DNA from: Mycobacteroides chelonae CCUG 47445
GTDB taxonomy: Bacteria; Actinomycetota; Actinomycetes; Mycobacteriales; Mycobacteriaceae
Assembly (NCBI RefSeq): GCF_001632805.1
Contig: NZ_CP007220.1
Span: 1,736,001 to 1,800,000 of the forward strand
Reading direction: 5' to 3'
Length of the DNA stretch: 64,000 nt
Below are positions 43,583-53,218 of the stretch, one piece after another; position 1 is the stretch's first letter, and each line of letters opens with the position of its first letter. A program made the translations under genes and the position numbers. The notes beneath the pieces are model-generated. The model made no database searches, had not been told where the DNA came from, and saw nothing but the letters and a program-made list of their open reading frames with translations.

Positions 43583-44855
43583 GATTCAGTTCGACGGCGC
43601 GTAGCGCGTCGCCGACCAGTCCCGCCGCCAGCGTGTTGCCGCTCGACGGATCGATCAGCAGGAAGCTCCCCGCGGTCCGGTCATCGACGTACTCGTCCAC
43701 ACTGATCGCTTCCGCGAGGCGAATGCTGATCTGTCCGATGTCGTTGAGCTTCAATGATTCCGGTGCGGGATCGGCCGACAGGTTCTGCTCGTCGAAGCGC
43801 TCCACCAGCTCGCCGACGATCGCGGGAACGGTGCGGGTGCCATGCTTGAGCAGCAGGCGCGCGCCGGCCGTCAGTGGCTTGTCGGCCAGCCAGCACACGG
43901 TGCCTTCGATCTCCGACACCGGCTCGGACACGTCGGGAGCTGCGATCAGATCGCCCCGTGAGGCATCCACATCATCGGCCAGGATCAATGTCACGCTGCG
44001 GCCCGCCTCGGCGACCTCGAGCGGCCCATCGGCGGTGTCGATGCCCGCCACCGTGGTGCGCTGCCCGGCGGGCGATATGACCACCTCGTCGCCCACCCGC
44101 ACCACACCGGCGGCGACCTGCCCGGCGTAACCGCGGTAGTCGGGGTACTCGGCGGTACGCGGACGGATCACATATTGGACTGGGAAACGCAGGCCTACGG
44201 TGCTCGACTCCTCATGTGCCGGAATCGATTCCAGATGTTCGATGAGGGTGGGCCCGCTGTAGAAACCGGTCCGCTCGCTGCGGGTGGCGATGTTGTCACC
44301 ATGCAGCGCCGAGACCGGGATCTCCACGACGTTCTCGGGCTTCCAGCCCAGCGAGCTGGTCAGCTCGTTGAACTCGGCGCTGATCGCCTCGAAGATACGG
44401 GCGCTATCGGCCACCAGGTCGATCTTGTTGACCGCCAACACCAGCCGTGGCACCCCCAGCAGTGCCAGCACCGCCGCGTGACGGCGGGTCTGCTCGATGA
44501 CACCCTTACGAGCGTCGACGAGAAGGATCACCAGCTGTGCGGTCGACGCCCCTGACACCGTGTTTCGGGTGTACTGCACGTGCCCGGGGGTGTCGGCGAG
44601 GATGAACGAACGCTTCGGGGTGGCGAAGTACCGATACGCCACGTCAATGGTGATGCCCTGCTCGCGCTCGGCGCGCAGACCGTCGACAAGCAGCGAGAGG
44701 TCGGGGGCATCGAGCCCGCGTGACTCGGAAGCCTTTGTGACGGCATCGAATTGGTCGATGAGTACCGACTTTGTGTCGTACAGCAGCCGACCCACCAGGG
44801 TGGACTTACCGTCGTCGACACTGCCGGCGGTGGCAATGCGCAGAAGATCGCTCAT
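43575..44855 (-). CDS. cysN: Sulfate adenylyltransferase subunit 1 (GTPase), without APS-kinase domain
   Basis: 426 aa from ATG 44855. EF-Tu-like GTPase: G1 GSVDDGKST (11-19), EREQGITIDVAYRYF, DTPGHVQYTRN, NKID. It couples GTP hydrolysis to APS synthesis by CysD. M. tuberculosis has a CysNC fusion of about 614 aa. Here the protein ends after the beta-barrel domains, so no APS kinase is attached. This fits a route that reduces APS directly. The gap to cysD is 37 bases. Confidence 0.93.
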   Translation of the reverse strand: MSDLLRIATAGSVDDGKSTLVGRLLYDTKSVLIDQFDAVTKASESRGLDAPDLSLLVDGLRAEREQGITIDVAYRYFATPKRSFILADTPGHVQYTRNTVSGASTAQLVILLVDARKGVIEQTRRHAAVLALLGVPRLVLAVNKIDLVADSARIFEAISAEFNELTSSLGWKPENVVEIPVSALHGDNIATRSERTGFYSGPTLIEHLESIPAHEESSTVGLRFPVQYVIRPRTAEYPDYRGYAGQVAAGVVRVGDEVVISPAGQRTTVAGIDTADGPLEVAEAGRSVTLILADDVDASRGDLIAAPDVSEPVSEIEGTVCWLADKPLTAGARLLLKHGTRTVPAIVGELVERFDEQNLSADPAPESLKLNDIGQISIRLAEAISVDEYVDDRTAGSFLLIDPSSGNTLAAGLVGDALRAVELNRA

Positions 44856-44892
44856 GATCAGCTCTGTCCTTGTTTCTTCGTGCAAGCCATCA

Positions 44893-45822
44893 TCAGAAGT
44901 AGCCCTCTCGCTTGCGGTCTTCCATGGCGGCCTCGGACACTCGGTCATCACCGCGGGTCGCGCCGCGTTCGGTGATCCGTGATGCGGCCACCTCGGCGAG
45001 CACGGCATGGACGTCGGCGGCATCCGAGAGCACCGCGCCGGTGGTCGAGCCGTCGCCCACGGTGCGGTAGCGCACCGAAAGTGTTTGCAGCTCTTCGCCA
45101 TCGCGCGGTCCACCCCAGGGGCCGGGGGTCAGCAGCATGCCGTCGCGGTTGAACACCTCGCGCTGGTGGGCGTAGTAGAGGTCGGCCAGCTGTACGTTTT
45201 CGCGAGCGATGTAGCGCCACACGTCCAACTCGGTCCAGTTGCTGATCGGGAACACCCGCACGTGCTCGCCCGGGGCATGCCGGCCGTTGTAGAGGCTCCA
45301 CAGCTCGGGACGCTGCTTCTTGGGATCCCACTGGCCGAACGCGTTGCGCAGGCTGAAGATGCGCTCCTTGGCTCGCGAGCGCTCCTCGTCGCGACGTCCT
45401 CCACCGAGCACCGCGTCGAACTTGTTGTCGGTGATGGCCTCGAGCAGCGGGATGGTCTGCAACGGATTGCGGATTCCGTCGGGCCGCTCGGTCAGGCGGC
45501 CGTCGGCCAGGTAGTCCTCGACTTTCGCGACGACCAGGCGCAAGTTGTGGCGTTCGACGATCTCGTCGCGGAAGTCCAGCACCTCGGGCAGGTTGTGTCC
45601 GGTGTCGACGTGCAGCAGCGCGAAGGGAAGCGGGGCGGGCCAGAAGGCCTTGAGCGCGGTGTGCAGCAGCACCGTCGAATCCTTGCCGCCGGAGAACAGC
45701 AGCACCGGGCGCTCGAACTCGCCGGCCACCTCACGAATGATGTGAATCGACTCGGATTCGAGGTCGGTCAGTGTTTCCGTCTGATTCAACACAGACTCCA
45801 TTTCGGTCTCCGTTGTCGTCAT
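44893..45822 (-). CDS. cysD: Sulfate adenylyltransferase subunit 2
   Basis: 309 aa from ATG 45822. The PP-loop SGGKDST (44-50) and the C-terminal GRRDEERSRAKERIFSLRNAFGQWDPKKQRPELW...FPISNWTELDVW are diagnostic. It forms APS from ATP and sulfate together with CysN. ATG overlaps the cysH stop (ATGA). Confidence 0.95.
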   Translation of the reverse strand: MTTTETEMESVLNQTETLTDLESESIHIIREVAGEFERPVLLFSGGKDSTVLLHTALKAFWPAPLPFALLHVDTGHNLPEVLDFRDEIVERHNLRLVVAKVEDYLADGRLTERPDGIRNPLQTIPLLEAITDNKFDAVLGGGRRDEERSRAKERIFSLRNAFGQWDPKKQRPELWSLYNGRHAPGEHVRVFPISNWTELDVWRYIARENVQLADLYYAHQREVFNRDGMLLTPGPWGGPRDGEELQTLSVRYRTVGDGSTTGAVLSDAADVHAVLAEVAASRITERGATRGDDRVSEAAMEDRKREGYF

Positions 45823-46532
45823 GAGGCGTGCAGCCCACATTCGGTCTTGGCCATGCCCTGCCAGCGGCCGCTGCGCGCGTCGGCGCCCAGTGCCGGTTTG
45901 GCCGTGCACGGGGCACAGCCGATCGACGGATAACCCTCGTCCACAAGCGGATTCACCAGGGTTCCGTGCTCGTCGATGTACTTCTGCATGTCCTCGTCGG
46001 ACCATGCGGCGATCGCGTTGATCTTCACCAGCCCGAACGCCTCGTCGAAGCTGATCAGCGGTGCGTTCGCGCGGGTCGGGGCGTCGACACGGCGCAACCC
46101 GGTCACCCACGCCGAGTATCCGGAGAGCGACTTGCGCAGCGGCACAACCTTACGGAGGCGGCAGCATTCGCCGGGGTTGCTCGCGAACAGGTCCTTGCCC
46201 ACCAGCTCGTTCTGCTGCGCCACCGTCTGCTCGGGAGCCACATTGACGATGTGGATGTCGTACACCGATTCCACGGCGTCGCGCGTGCCGATGGTCTCGG
46301 CGAAGTGGTATCCGGTGTCCAGGAACAAGACGTCGACGCCCGGACGCACTTGTACGGCAAGGTCGATGAGTACGGCGTCCTGCATGTTGGAGGCGACGAC
46401 GTACTCGCCGCCGAAGTTCTCGTCGGTCCAGCGCAGCAGTTCCTCGGCAGAGGCATCCTGCAGTTCGGCAGCGCCGCGCTCGGCCAGCTCGCGCAGCTGG
46501 TCGAGGTTCTTCTGGCCCTCCAGCACGCTCAT
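45819..46532 (-). CDS. cysH: Adenylyl-sulfate (APS) reductase, 4Fe-4S type
   Basis: 237 aa from ATG 46532. Four cluster cysteines are present, C123-C124 (GECCRLRK) and C206/C209 (GCAPC), plus the catalytic C232 in KTECGLH. The cluster cysteines distinguish APS reductases from PAPS reductases. It makes sulfite from APS with thioredoxin as donor. Coupled to nirA and cysD by ATGA overlaps. Confidence 0.95.
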   Translation of the reverse strand: MSVLEGQKNLDQLRELAERGAAELQDASAEELLRWTDENFGGEYVVASNMQDAVLIDLAVQVRPGVDVLFLDTGYHFAETIGTRDAVESVYDIHIVNVAPEQTVAQQNELVGKDLFASNPGECCRLRKVVPLRKSLSGYSAWVTGLRRVDAPTRANAPLISFDEAFGLVKINAIAAWSDEDMQKYIDEHGTLVNPLVDEGYPSIGCAPCTAKPALGADARSGRWQGMAKTECGLHAS

Positions 46533-48211
46533 CGCAGATCCGCCTCCTCGGCCCGAACTGCCCACTGCGCGAAGCGCTCTCCGTCGGTGCGCTGCTTGAC
46601 GAAGTTGCGGACCACCCGGTCGATGTAATCGCCGAGTTCGGTGCTGGTGACCTTGTGCTGACGCAGCTTGCGGCCGAATCCGCTATCCAGGCCAAGGCTT
46701 CCGCCCAAGTGAACCTGGAAGCCCTCGACGCTGTTGCCCTCGCCGTCATCGACCATCTGGCCCTTGAAGCCGATGTCTGCGACCTGCGAACGCGCGCACG
46801 AGTTGGGGCAGCCGTTGATGTTGATGGTGACCGGAGTATCCAGTTGCGCGTTGAGATCGTCCAGCCGCTTGTCCAGCTCGGGCACCAGATCCTGTGCCCG
46901 CTTGCGGGTTTCGGTGAACGACAGCTTGCAGAACTCGATACCGGTGCAGGCCATCAGGTTCTTGCGCCAGTGCGACGGACGTGACGGCAATCCGAGCGCG
47001 TCCAGTGCGGCGGTGAGCTCCGCCAGGTTCTCATCGGGGACGTCGAGGATGATCAGCTTCTGGTACGGCGTGAACCTGACCCGGTTGGATCCCGCCTTCT
47101 CGGCGATGTCGGCGACCGCCGACAAGATGGTGCCGGACACTCGGCCCGCGATGGGGGAGACACCAACGGCGTTGAGCCCGTTCTTGAGTCGCTGCACACC
47201 GACGTGGTCGATGGGCCGCGGCGGCTGCACCGGGGCGGGCCCGTCGATGAGCGGGCGTTTCAGGTATTCGGTCTCGAGAACCTCGCGGAACTTCTCGACG
47301 CCCCAGTCCTTGACCAGGAACTTCAACCGGGCCTTGGCACGCAGACGGCGGTAGCCGTAGTCACGGAAGATGCTGACGACGCCCTCCCACACGTCGGGCA
47401 CCTCATCCAGTGGCACCCACACGCCGAGGCGCTGCGCCAGCATCGGGTTGGTCGACAGGCCGCCGCCCACCCACACGTCCAGGCCCGGGCCGTGCTCGGG
47501 GTGCACCACGCCGATGAAGGCGACGTCGTTGATCTCGTGCACGACATCCTGCAGACCGGAAATGGCCGTCTTGAACTTGCGGGGAAGGTTCGCGTACTCC
47601 TTCTTTCCGATGTAGCGGCGCACGATCTCGTCGATGGCCGGCGTCGGATCGAGCACCTCGTCCAGGGACTCACCGGCGAGCGGCGAGCCCAGGATCACGC
47701 GGGGGCAGTCGCCGCAGGCCTGCGTGGTGTGCAGACCCACCTCGTCGAGACGGCGCCAGATTTCCGGCATGTCCTCGACCCGGATCCAGTGGTACTGCAC
47801 GTTCTCGCGGTCCGAGAGGTCGGCGGTGTCCCGTGCGTACGTGGTGGACAGGTCACCCAGGGTGCGAAGCGCCTGAGTCGTCAATGCGCCGCCGTCTGAA
47901 CGCACCCGCAGCATGAAGTGATCGTCTTCGAGCATGTCGGTGTTCTCGTCGCCGGTCCAGGAGCCGTCGAAACCCGGCTTGCGCTGGGTGTACAGACCCC
48001 ACCAGCGGAAGCGGCCACGCAGGTCGGTCTTGTCGATGCTCTCGAAGCCCTTGTGGGCGTAGATGGTTTCGATGCGCTCCCGCACGTTCAGCGGGTGATC
48101 GTCCTTCTTGGCTTGCTCATTGGGGTTCAGCGGCTCGTGTTCTCCGAGGGCCCACTGGCCCTCGCTGCGCTGTGGCTTCGGGCGAGCGGGCCGGGTCTCG
48201 CTGGTGGTCAT
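46529..48211 (-). CDS. nirA: Ferredoxin-dependent sulfite reductase
   Basis: 560 aa, start ATG 48211 behind CTGAGGAG. Siroheme/4Fe-4S ligands are in MACTGIEFCKLSFTETR and NINGCPNSCARSQ. Ferredoxin-type nitrite/sulfite reductase half-domains are clear (LMLRVRSDGGALTTQALRTLG; QACGDCPRVILGSP). In mycobacteria NirA reduces sulfite to sulfide. First structural gene of nirA-cysH-cysD-cysN-cheI, which together convert sulfate to sulfide. Confidence 0.94.
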   Translation of the reverse strand: MTTSETRPARPKPQRSEGQWALGEHEPLNPNEQAKKDDHPLNVRERIETIYAHKGFESIDKTDLRGRFRWWGLYTQRKPGFDGSWTGDENTDMLEDDHFMLRVRSDGGALTTQALRTLGDLSTTYARDTADLSDRENVQYHWIRVEDMPEIWRRLDEVGLHTTQACGDCPRVILGSPLAGESLDEVLDPTPAIDEIVRRYIGKKEYANLPRKFKTAISGLQDVVHEINDVAFIGVVHPEHGPGLDVWVGGGLSTNPMLAQRLGVWVPLDEVPDVWEGVVSIFRDYGYRRLRAKARLKFLVKDWGVEKFREVLETEYLKRPLIDGPAPVQPPRPIDHVGVQRLKNGLNAVGVSPIAGRVSGTILSAVADIAEKAGSNRVRFTPYQKLIILDVPDENLAELTAALDALGLPSRPSHWRKNLMACTGIEFCKLSFTETRKRAQDLVPELDKRLDDLNAQLDTPVTININGCPNSCARSQVADIGFKGQMVDDGEGNSVEGFQVHLGGSLGLDSGFGRKLRQHKVTSTELGDYIDRVVRNFVKQRTDGERFAQWAVRAEEADLR

Positions 48212-48317
48212 GGTGCTCCTCAGAAAGGCAGGCACAGTCGTGGGCGACACACCGGGGGCTGACCGGAGGCGCAAATCCTCACGACCGTTTGGGTGGCAGA
48301 CGGGTAGGACTACGTCA

Positions 48318-48398
48318 CTAAGGGAGACAACACGCGCTACAGACACGCTTCAGGTCGATGTGTCGCCGCGCGACAAGAGGGACCTGATGTGTGCTCAC
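48318..48398 (-). CDS. Leaderless poly-Cys leader peptide ahead of the nirA operon
   Basis: 26 codons from GTG 48398 (VSTHQVPLVARRH...), ending RVCSACCLP-stop. The stop is 106 bases before nirA. The cysteine cluster, the leaderless promoter and the position ahead of the sulfite-reduction operon match the cysteine-responsive leader ORFs of mycobacteria. The longer in-frame reading that starts further upstream would run through the promoter. Confidence 0.66.
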   Translation of the reverse strand: MSTHQVPLVARRHIDLKRVCSACCLP

Positions 48399-48446
48399 CC
48401 GGCCAATTGTGCCATGAGAAACTGGCACCCCACACGACCGGGTCGT
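48399..48446 (-). promoter_or_regulatory. Promoter and palindrome for the nirA leader ORF
   Basis: On the minus strand TGGCACAAT is an extended -10, with CACAAT followed by seven bases and GTG 48398, so the transcript is leaderless. A 13-base palindrome ACGACC-G-GGTCGT (48434-48446) covers about -36 to -48. It could bind a regulator in addition to the translational control. Confidence 0.5.
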
Positions 48447-48547
48447 AATTCCGCTCATTGTGAGCAAAACCTCTATTGGGCTTGGGGGATTCCCGCTATT
48501 GACCGCGCAGATTTTTTCTGCCGTCGACCCTGGCACACACTGGACCG

Positions 48548-49723
48548 GTGAGACCCGAAACGATTGCCGCCCTGCCGCCCCTGGTGCCGGCGCCGGGACG
48601 CCCGTTCGGGATCTATGTGCATGTTCCTTTCTGTGCCACACGCTGCGGATACTGCGATTTCAACACTTACACCGCCGACGAACTCGGCGACGGCACCTCG
48701 CCCGCGGGCTGGCTTGAGGCGCTGCGTGCCGAGCTCGGCCTGGCCGCGCGGACCCTGGACGGAAAACCGCCGGTGGAGACCGTGTTCGTCGGGGGCGGGA
48801 CGCCCTCGCTATTGGGTGGTTCCGGGCTCGCAGAGGTGCTCGACGCGATCGGAGCCCACTTCACGTTGGCGCCGGGTGCCGAGGTCACTACCGAGGCCAA
48901 CCCCGAATCGACCTCGCCGGCGTTCTTCGAGACGATTCGGGCCGCCGGATACACCCGGGTCTCGTTGGGCATGCAGTCTGCGGCCCCGCATGTGCTGGCG
49001 ACGCTGGACCGGGTGCATGCGCCCGGAAGGGCGGTGGCGGCGGCGCGGGAAGCGCGTGCGGCCGGTCTTGAGCACGTCAATCTCGACCTCATCTATGGCA
49101 CCCCGGGGGAAACCGACGATGACCTGCGCCGGTCCATCGATGCGGTGCTCGACGCCGGGGTGGACCACGTGTCGGCGTATGCGCTGGTCGTCGAGGAGGG
49201 CACCGCGCTGGCCCGGCGTGTGCGGCGCGGCGAGCTGCCTAATCCCGATGAGGACGCCCTGGCCGACCGGTATCAGCTGCTGGATGCGGCGCTGTCGCAG
49301 GCCGGACTGAGCTGGTACGAGGTGTCCAACTGGGCACGCCCCGGCGGGCAGTGTCGTCACAACCTCGGGTACTGGGCCGGCGGCGACTGGTGGGGTGCCG
49401 GGCCGGGTGCGCACGGACACGTCAACGGGGTGCGGTGGTGGAACGTCAAGCACCCCAACACCTACGCCAGGCAGCTGGGTGAGGGGCAGCTTCCCGTCGG
49501 CGGGCACGAGGTCCTCGGCCCGGCCGAACGGCATACCGAGGATGTGCTGCTGGCGGTGCGGCTGAATACGGGAATCGCCTTGGCGGACTTGACTGTTGAG
49601 GAGCGTGGCCGAGTGCCTGCGGTAGTTTCCGGGGGGCTGGCACGACTGGTGGATGACCGGCTGGTGCTCACCGATCAGGGGCGCCTGCTGGCCGATGGCG
49701 TGGTGCGCACCATCCTGGACTAG
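48548..49723 (+). CDS. hemW: Radical SAM haem chaperone HemW (HemN-like)
   Basis: 391 aa, GTG 48548. The radical-SAM cluster motif is C29-x3-C33-x2-C36 in FCATRCGYCDFNTY. GGGTPSLL and ANPESTSPAFF follow, and the HemW-type C-terminal domain contains SNWARPGGQCRHNLGYWAGGDWWGAGPGAHGH. HemW carries haem to acceptors rather than oxidising coproporphyrinogen; older annotations call it hemN. Confidence 0.9.
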   Translation: MRPETIAALPPLVPAPGRPFGIYVHVPFCATRCGYCDFNTYTADELGDGTSPAGWLEALRAELGLAARTLDGKPPVETVFVGGGTPSLLGGSGLAEVLDAIGAHFTLAPGAEVTTEANPESTSPAFFETIRAAGYTRVSLGMQSAAPHVLATLDRVHAPGRAVAAAREARAAGLEHVNLDLIYGTPGETDDDLRRSIDAVLDAGVDHVSAYALVVEEGTALARRVRRGELPNPDEDALADRYQLLDAALSQAGLSWYEVSNWARPGGQCRHNLGYWAGGDWWGAGPGAHGHVNGVRWWNVKHPNTYARQLGEGQLPVGGHEVLGPAERHTEDVLLAVRLNTGIALADLTVEERGRVPAVVSGGLARLVDDRLVLTDQGRLLADGVVRTILD

Positions 49724-49729
49724 CGCCGG

Positions 49730-50038
49730 CTAAACAGACCGCAGCTGGTCCATATCGAAAACCCTGGCGTGCAACACAACCCGATTGCGTAGCGCGGCGC
49801 GCACGGCGCGATGCAGCCCGTCCTCCAGGTAGGTGACGCCCTGCCATTTCACCGCGTGCGGAAACAGGTCTCCGTAAAACGTGGAGTCCTCACTGAGCAG
49901 GCGGTCCAAGGCAAGCACCGTGGTGGTGGTGACGAGTTCATCGAGTCGGATCTGCCGGGGCGGGATGCGTGACCAATCCCTGGTCGATAGCCCGTGTTCT
50001 GGATACGGCTTCCCCTCGCGGACACCTTTGAAGATCAC
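49730..50038 (-). CDS. Conserved actinobacterial protein (Rv2375-like)
   Basis: About 102 aa if it starts at GTG 50038 (VIFKGVREGKPYPEHGLS), as expected from the short M. tuberculosis neighbour of hrcA. Longer in-frame starts exist up to 50206 but run into the hrcA leader. Contains RDWSRIPPRQIRLDELVTTTTVLALDRLLSEDSTFYGDLFPHAV and ends VFDMDQLRSV. The LVTTTTVLAL...DGLHRAVRAAL pattern recalls ParB/sulfiredoxin-like folds, but I cannot assign a function. Confidence 0.75.
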   Translation of the reverse strand: MIFKGVREGKPYPEHGLSTRDWSRIPPRQIRLDELVTTTTVLALDRLLSEDSTFYGDLFPHAVKWQGVTYLEDGLHRAVRAALRNRVVLHARVFDMDQLRSV

Positions 50039-50162
50039 CGCAAACCACTCCGTAATGATCCCGCCATAACACCTGAGGTTAGCGTGGACGGCCGTGGTGG
50101 AGGGTTGAGGCAGCCTGGCCCCGTAAAATGGGAGGCAAATCGCTGCTCCGAGGGAGGTGACC

Positions 50163-51188
50163 ATGGCCAGTGCCGATGACAGACGCTTCGAGGTGCTGCG
50201 CGCCATCGTCGCCGATTACGTCACCACCAAGGAGCCGATCGGCTCCAAGGCCCTGGTCGACAGGCACGGACTCGGCGTTTCCAGCGCCACCGTCCGCAAC
50301 GACATGGCGGTACTCGAGGCCGAGGGCTACATCGCGCAGCCGCACACCAGTTCAGGACGCATTCCGACCGAAAAGGGCTACCGCGAATTCGTCAACCGGC
50401 TCGAGGACGTCAAACCGCTCTCGGGTGCCGAACGCAAGGCCATCCTGAACTTCCTGGAAGGCGGCGTCGACCTCGATGACGTGTTATGCCGCGCGGTGCG
50501 GCTGCTGGCACAGATGACTCGTCAGGTTGCCGTGGTGCAGTACCCGACGCTGTCCTCGTCGAGCGTGCGTCACCTGGAAGTGGTGCTGCTGACCCCGGCC
50601 CGGCTGTTGTTGGTGGTCATCACCGACACCGGGCGGGTTGATCAGCGGATCGTCGAGCTGGGCGACGTCATCAACGACGAGCAACTGGGCCGCCTCCGGG
50701 TGCTGCTGGGCGCGGCCCTGGACGGCAAGAAGCTGTCGGCGGCCTCGGTGGCCGTCGCCGAGCTGGCCGAACAGTCCGACGATGACCTGCGCAACCCCCT
50801 GACGCGCGCGGCGACGGTGCTGGTGGAAACGCTCGTCGAGCATCACGAGGAACGCCTGCTGCTCGGCGGCACCGCCAATCTGACCCGCAACGCGGGCGAT
50901 TTCGGCGGTCAGCTGCGCACCGTGTTGGAGGCGCTCGAGGAGCAGGTGGTGGTGCTGCGCTTGCTCGCCGCACAGCAGGAGGCGGGCCGGGTCACCGTGC
51001 ACATCGGTCACGAAACCGCTGCTGAGCAGATGATCGGCACCTCCGTTGTCTCCACCCCGTATGGTGCGGGCGGAGCGGTGTTCGGCGGTATGGGTGTGCT
51101 GGGGCCCACACGGATGGACTACCCGGGAACCATCGCGAACGTCGCGGCGGTTGCCATGTATATCGGCGAAGTGTTAGCCAATCGCTAG
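50163..51188 (+). CDS. hrcA: Heat-inducible transcription repressor
   Basis: 341 aa from ATG 50163 behind GAGGGAGGTGA. The winged-helix domain is [69 protein letters not shown], followed by the GAF-like HrcA domain ending [23 protein letters not shown]. It represses groEL-type operons through CIRCE sites; I see no CIRCE in this window. Encoded with dnaJ2. Confidence 0.95.
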   Translation: MASADDRRFEVLRAIVADYVTTKEPIGSKALVDRHGLGVSSATVRNDMAVLEAEGYIAQPHTSSGRIPTEKGYREFVNRLEDVKPLSGAERKAILNFLEGGVDLDDVLCRAVRLLAQMTRQVAVVQYPTLSSSSVRHLEVVLLTPARLLLVVITDTGRVDQRIVELGDVINDEQLGRLRVLLGAALDGKKLSAASVAVAELAEQSDDDLRNPLTRAATVLVETLVEHHEERLLLGGTANLTRNAGDFGGQLRTVLEALEEQVVVLRLLAAQQEAGRVTVHIGHETAAEQMIGTSVVSTPYGAGGAVFGGMGVLGPTRMDYPGTIANVAAVAMYIGEVLANR

Positions 51189-51222
51189 CAGTATGTGAAC
51201 TAGACAGGACGTAACAGGCACA

Positions 51223-52368
51223 GTGGCGCGTGATTACTTCAGCATTCTTGGGGTCAGCAAGGGTGCCAGCGACAGCGAACTCAAGCGGGCGTACCGCAAG
51301 CTCGCCCGCGAGCTGCACCCCGACATCAACCCCGATGAGCAGGCGCAGGCGCGGTTCAAGGAGGTCAGCGTCGCCTACGAGGTGCTGACCGATCCGGAGA
51401 AGCGGCGCATCGTCGACCTCGGCGGTGACCCGCTGGAGAACGGCGGCGGTGGCAACGGGTTCGGCGGTTTCGGTTCGGGCTTCGGTGGCCTGGGCGATGT
51501 CTTCGAGGCATTTTTCGGCGGTTCGGCCGGCGGATCACGCGGTCCGCGCGGACGGGTGCAGCCCGGGTCCGACTCTCTGCTGCGGATGCGCCTGGAACTG
51601 GTGGAATGCGCGACCGGCGTCAGCAAGCAGGTGACGGTCGACACCGCGATTCTGTGCGACGGATGTGCGGGCAAGGGCACCCACGGAAACTCGGCACCGA
51701 GCGCCTGCGAGACCTGTGGTGGCCGTGGCGAGGTGCAGACGGTGCAGCGGTCCCTACTTGGCCAGGTGTTGACCTCGCGCCCCTGCCCGACGTGCCAGGG
51801 GGCCGGAGAGGTCATCACCGATCCATGCCACAAGTGCGGTGGCGACGGCCGGGTGCGCGCGCGTCGCGAGATCACGGTCAAGATCCCGGCCGGTGTCGGC
51901 GACGGCATGCGGGTGCGCCTTGCTGCGCAGGGTGAGGTCGGCCCCGGCGGTGGACCGGCCGGTGACCTGTACGTCGAGGTGCACGAGAAGCCACATGACG
52001 TGTTCATTCGTGACGGGGACGACCTGCACTTCACGGTCCGCGTCCCGATGGTGGAGGCGGCGCTGGGTACCAGCGTGTCCGTCGACGCGATCCTCGATGG
52101 CGACACCACCATCAAGGTCGAGCCAGGCTCGCAGCCCGGGTCGGTGGTGACGCTGCGCGGTAAGGGCATGCCCCATCTGCGCACCGGTGTGCGCGGCAAC
52201 CTGCACGCCCACCTGGACGTGGTGGTGCCAACGCGGCTGGACGCCAAGGAGCGCGAGCTCTTGAAGGACTTCCGGACCCGTCACAAGGACGGCGCCGAGG
52301 TCGTGTGGGCCGAATCCGCATCCGGCGGGGTGTTCTCGCGGCTGCGCGAGGCGTTCACGGGCCGGTAA
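51223..52368 (+). CDS. dnaJ2: Chaperone DnaJ, second copy type
   Basis: 381 aa, GTG 51223. J-domain with HPD at 32-34, a Gly/Phe-rich linker ([19 protein letters not shown]), and four zinc repeats ([32 protein letters not shown]), then the peptide-binding C-terminal domain. It stimulates DnaK. Gene order hrcA-dnaJ2-rsmE is the usual mycobacterial one (Rv2374c-Rv2372c). Confidence 0.95.
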   Translation: MARDYFSILGVSKGASDSELKRAYRKLARELHPDINPDEQAQARFKEVSVAYEVLTDPEKRRIVDLGGDPLENGGGGNGFGGFGSGFGGLGDVFEAFFGGSAGGSRGPRGRVQPGSDSLLRMRLELVECATGVSKQVTVDTAILCDGCAGKGTHGNSAPSACETCGGRGEVQTVQRSLLGQVLTSRPCPTCQGAGEVITDPCHKCGGDGRVRARREITVKIPAGVGDGMRVRLAAQGEVGPGGGPAGDLYVEVHEKPHDVFIRDGDDLHFTVRVPMVEAALGTSVSVDAILDGDTTIKVEPGSQPGSVVTLRGKGMPHLRTGVRGNLHAHLDVVVPTRLDAKERELLKDFRTRHKDGAEVVWAESASGGVFSRLREAFTGR

Positions 52369-52371
52369 TCG

Positions 52372-53172
52372 ATGGCGGCAGCCACGATCTTCTACGTTGA
52401 CCACGTCCCCGCCGCCGGTGAACGGGTAATCCTCGACGGCGATGAGGGACATCACGCAACGCGGGTGCTGCGCATGCGGGTCGGTGAGCCGGTCATGGTG
52501 TGCGATGGCGCGGGTGAGGTCGGTGACGGCGTGGTCGCCTCCGTTGAGCGCGCCACGTTGTCGATCGAGGTGACCGGACGCTGGGGCGTGGTCGTCGCGG
52601 CGCCCAAAGTGACTGTGGTGCAGGCGCTTCCCAAATCCGATCGCTCCGAGCTCGCTGTCGACCTGGCGGTGGAGGCGGGTGCCGACGAGATCGTCCCGTG
52701 GCAGGCGCAGCGCTGTGTGTCGCGCTGGGACGCAAAGGCGGCGAAGGGGCAGCAGCGTTGGGAGGCGGTGGCGCGGGCGGCGTCACGCCAGTCCCGGCGG
52801 GCCTTCGTGCCGGCGGTGTCCGCACTGCACTCGACCGCGCAGCTGGCCGAGCTGGTCCGGGCGCGGATCACCGACGGTGCCGTGGTGCTGGTGTTGCATG
52901 AATCGGCGGATTCCGGGCTGAGTGTCTTGGGTGAGCGGCTGTCCGCGTCGTCGTCGGTGGTCTTGATCGTGGGCCCCGAGGGGGGTGTCGCCGACGAGGA
53001 GCTGGGAGTTTTGACCGACGCGGGCGCGGCCGCCGTGCGTTTGGGTCCGACGGTGTTGCGCACGTCCAGTGCCGCTGCCGTCGCGCTGGGCGCGCTCGGG
53101 GTGCTCACGGATCGGTGGGCAGGCGCTCCGCTGACGCACAAAGGCGTGGAGGCTGACGGTTGCCAGCGGTAA
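52372..53172 (+). CDS. rsmE: 16S rRNA (uracil-1498-N3)-methyltransferase
   Basis: 266 aa, ATG 52372, three bases after dnaJ2. N-terminal PUA-like domain (EGHHATRVLRMRVGEPVMVCDGAGEVGDG) and a C-terminal SPOUT knot with LIVGPEGGVADEELGVLTDAGAAAVRLGPTVLRTSSAAAVALG. Adds the m3U1498 mark to 16S rRNA. Confidence 0.94.
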   Translation: MAAATIFYVDHVPAAGERVILDGDEGHHATRVLRMRVGEPVMVCDGAGEVGDGVVASVERATLSIEVTGRWGVVVAAPKVTVVQALPKSDRSELAVDLAVEAGADEIVPWQAQRCVSRWDAKAAKGQQRWEAVARAASRQSRRAFVPAVSALHSTAQLAELVRARITDGAVVLVLHESADSGLSVLGERLSASSSVVLIVGPEGGVADEELGVLTDAGAAAVRLGPTVLRTSSAAAVALGALGVLTDRWAGAPLTHKGVEADGCQR

Positions 53173-53218
53173 ACTCGAAGCAACTTCACAACCCAAGAAA
53201 GCAGGCGACCGTAACCAC

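Larger units (their letters stand above)
48212..48547. other. Intergenic region between nirA and hemW
   Basis: 336 bases between divergent nirA and hemW. It holds the nirA ribosome binding site (CTGAGGAG), the 106-base spacer that would fold in attenuation, the poly-Cys leader ORF, its promoter and a palindrome. The remaining 100 bases next to hemW include an AT-rich GATTTTTTCTG tract (48510-48520). I see no further gene. Confidence 0.6.

Noticed and set aside
50038..50163. CIRCE operator before hrcA
   Set aside because: No TTAGCACTC-N9-GAGTGCTAA type repeat is present there.
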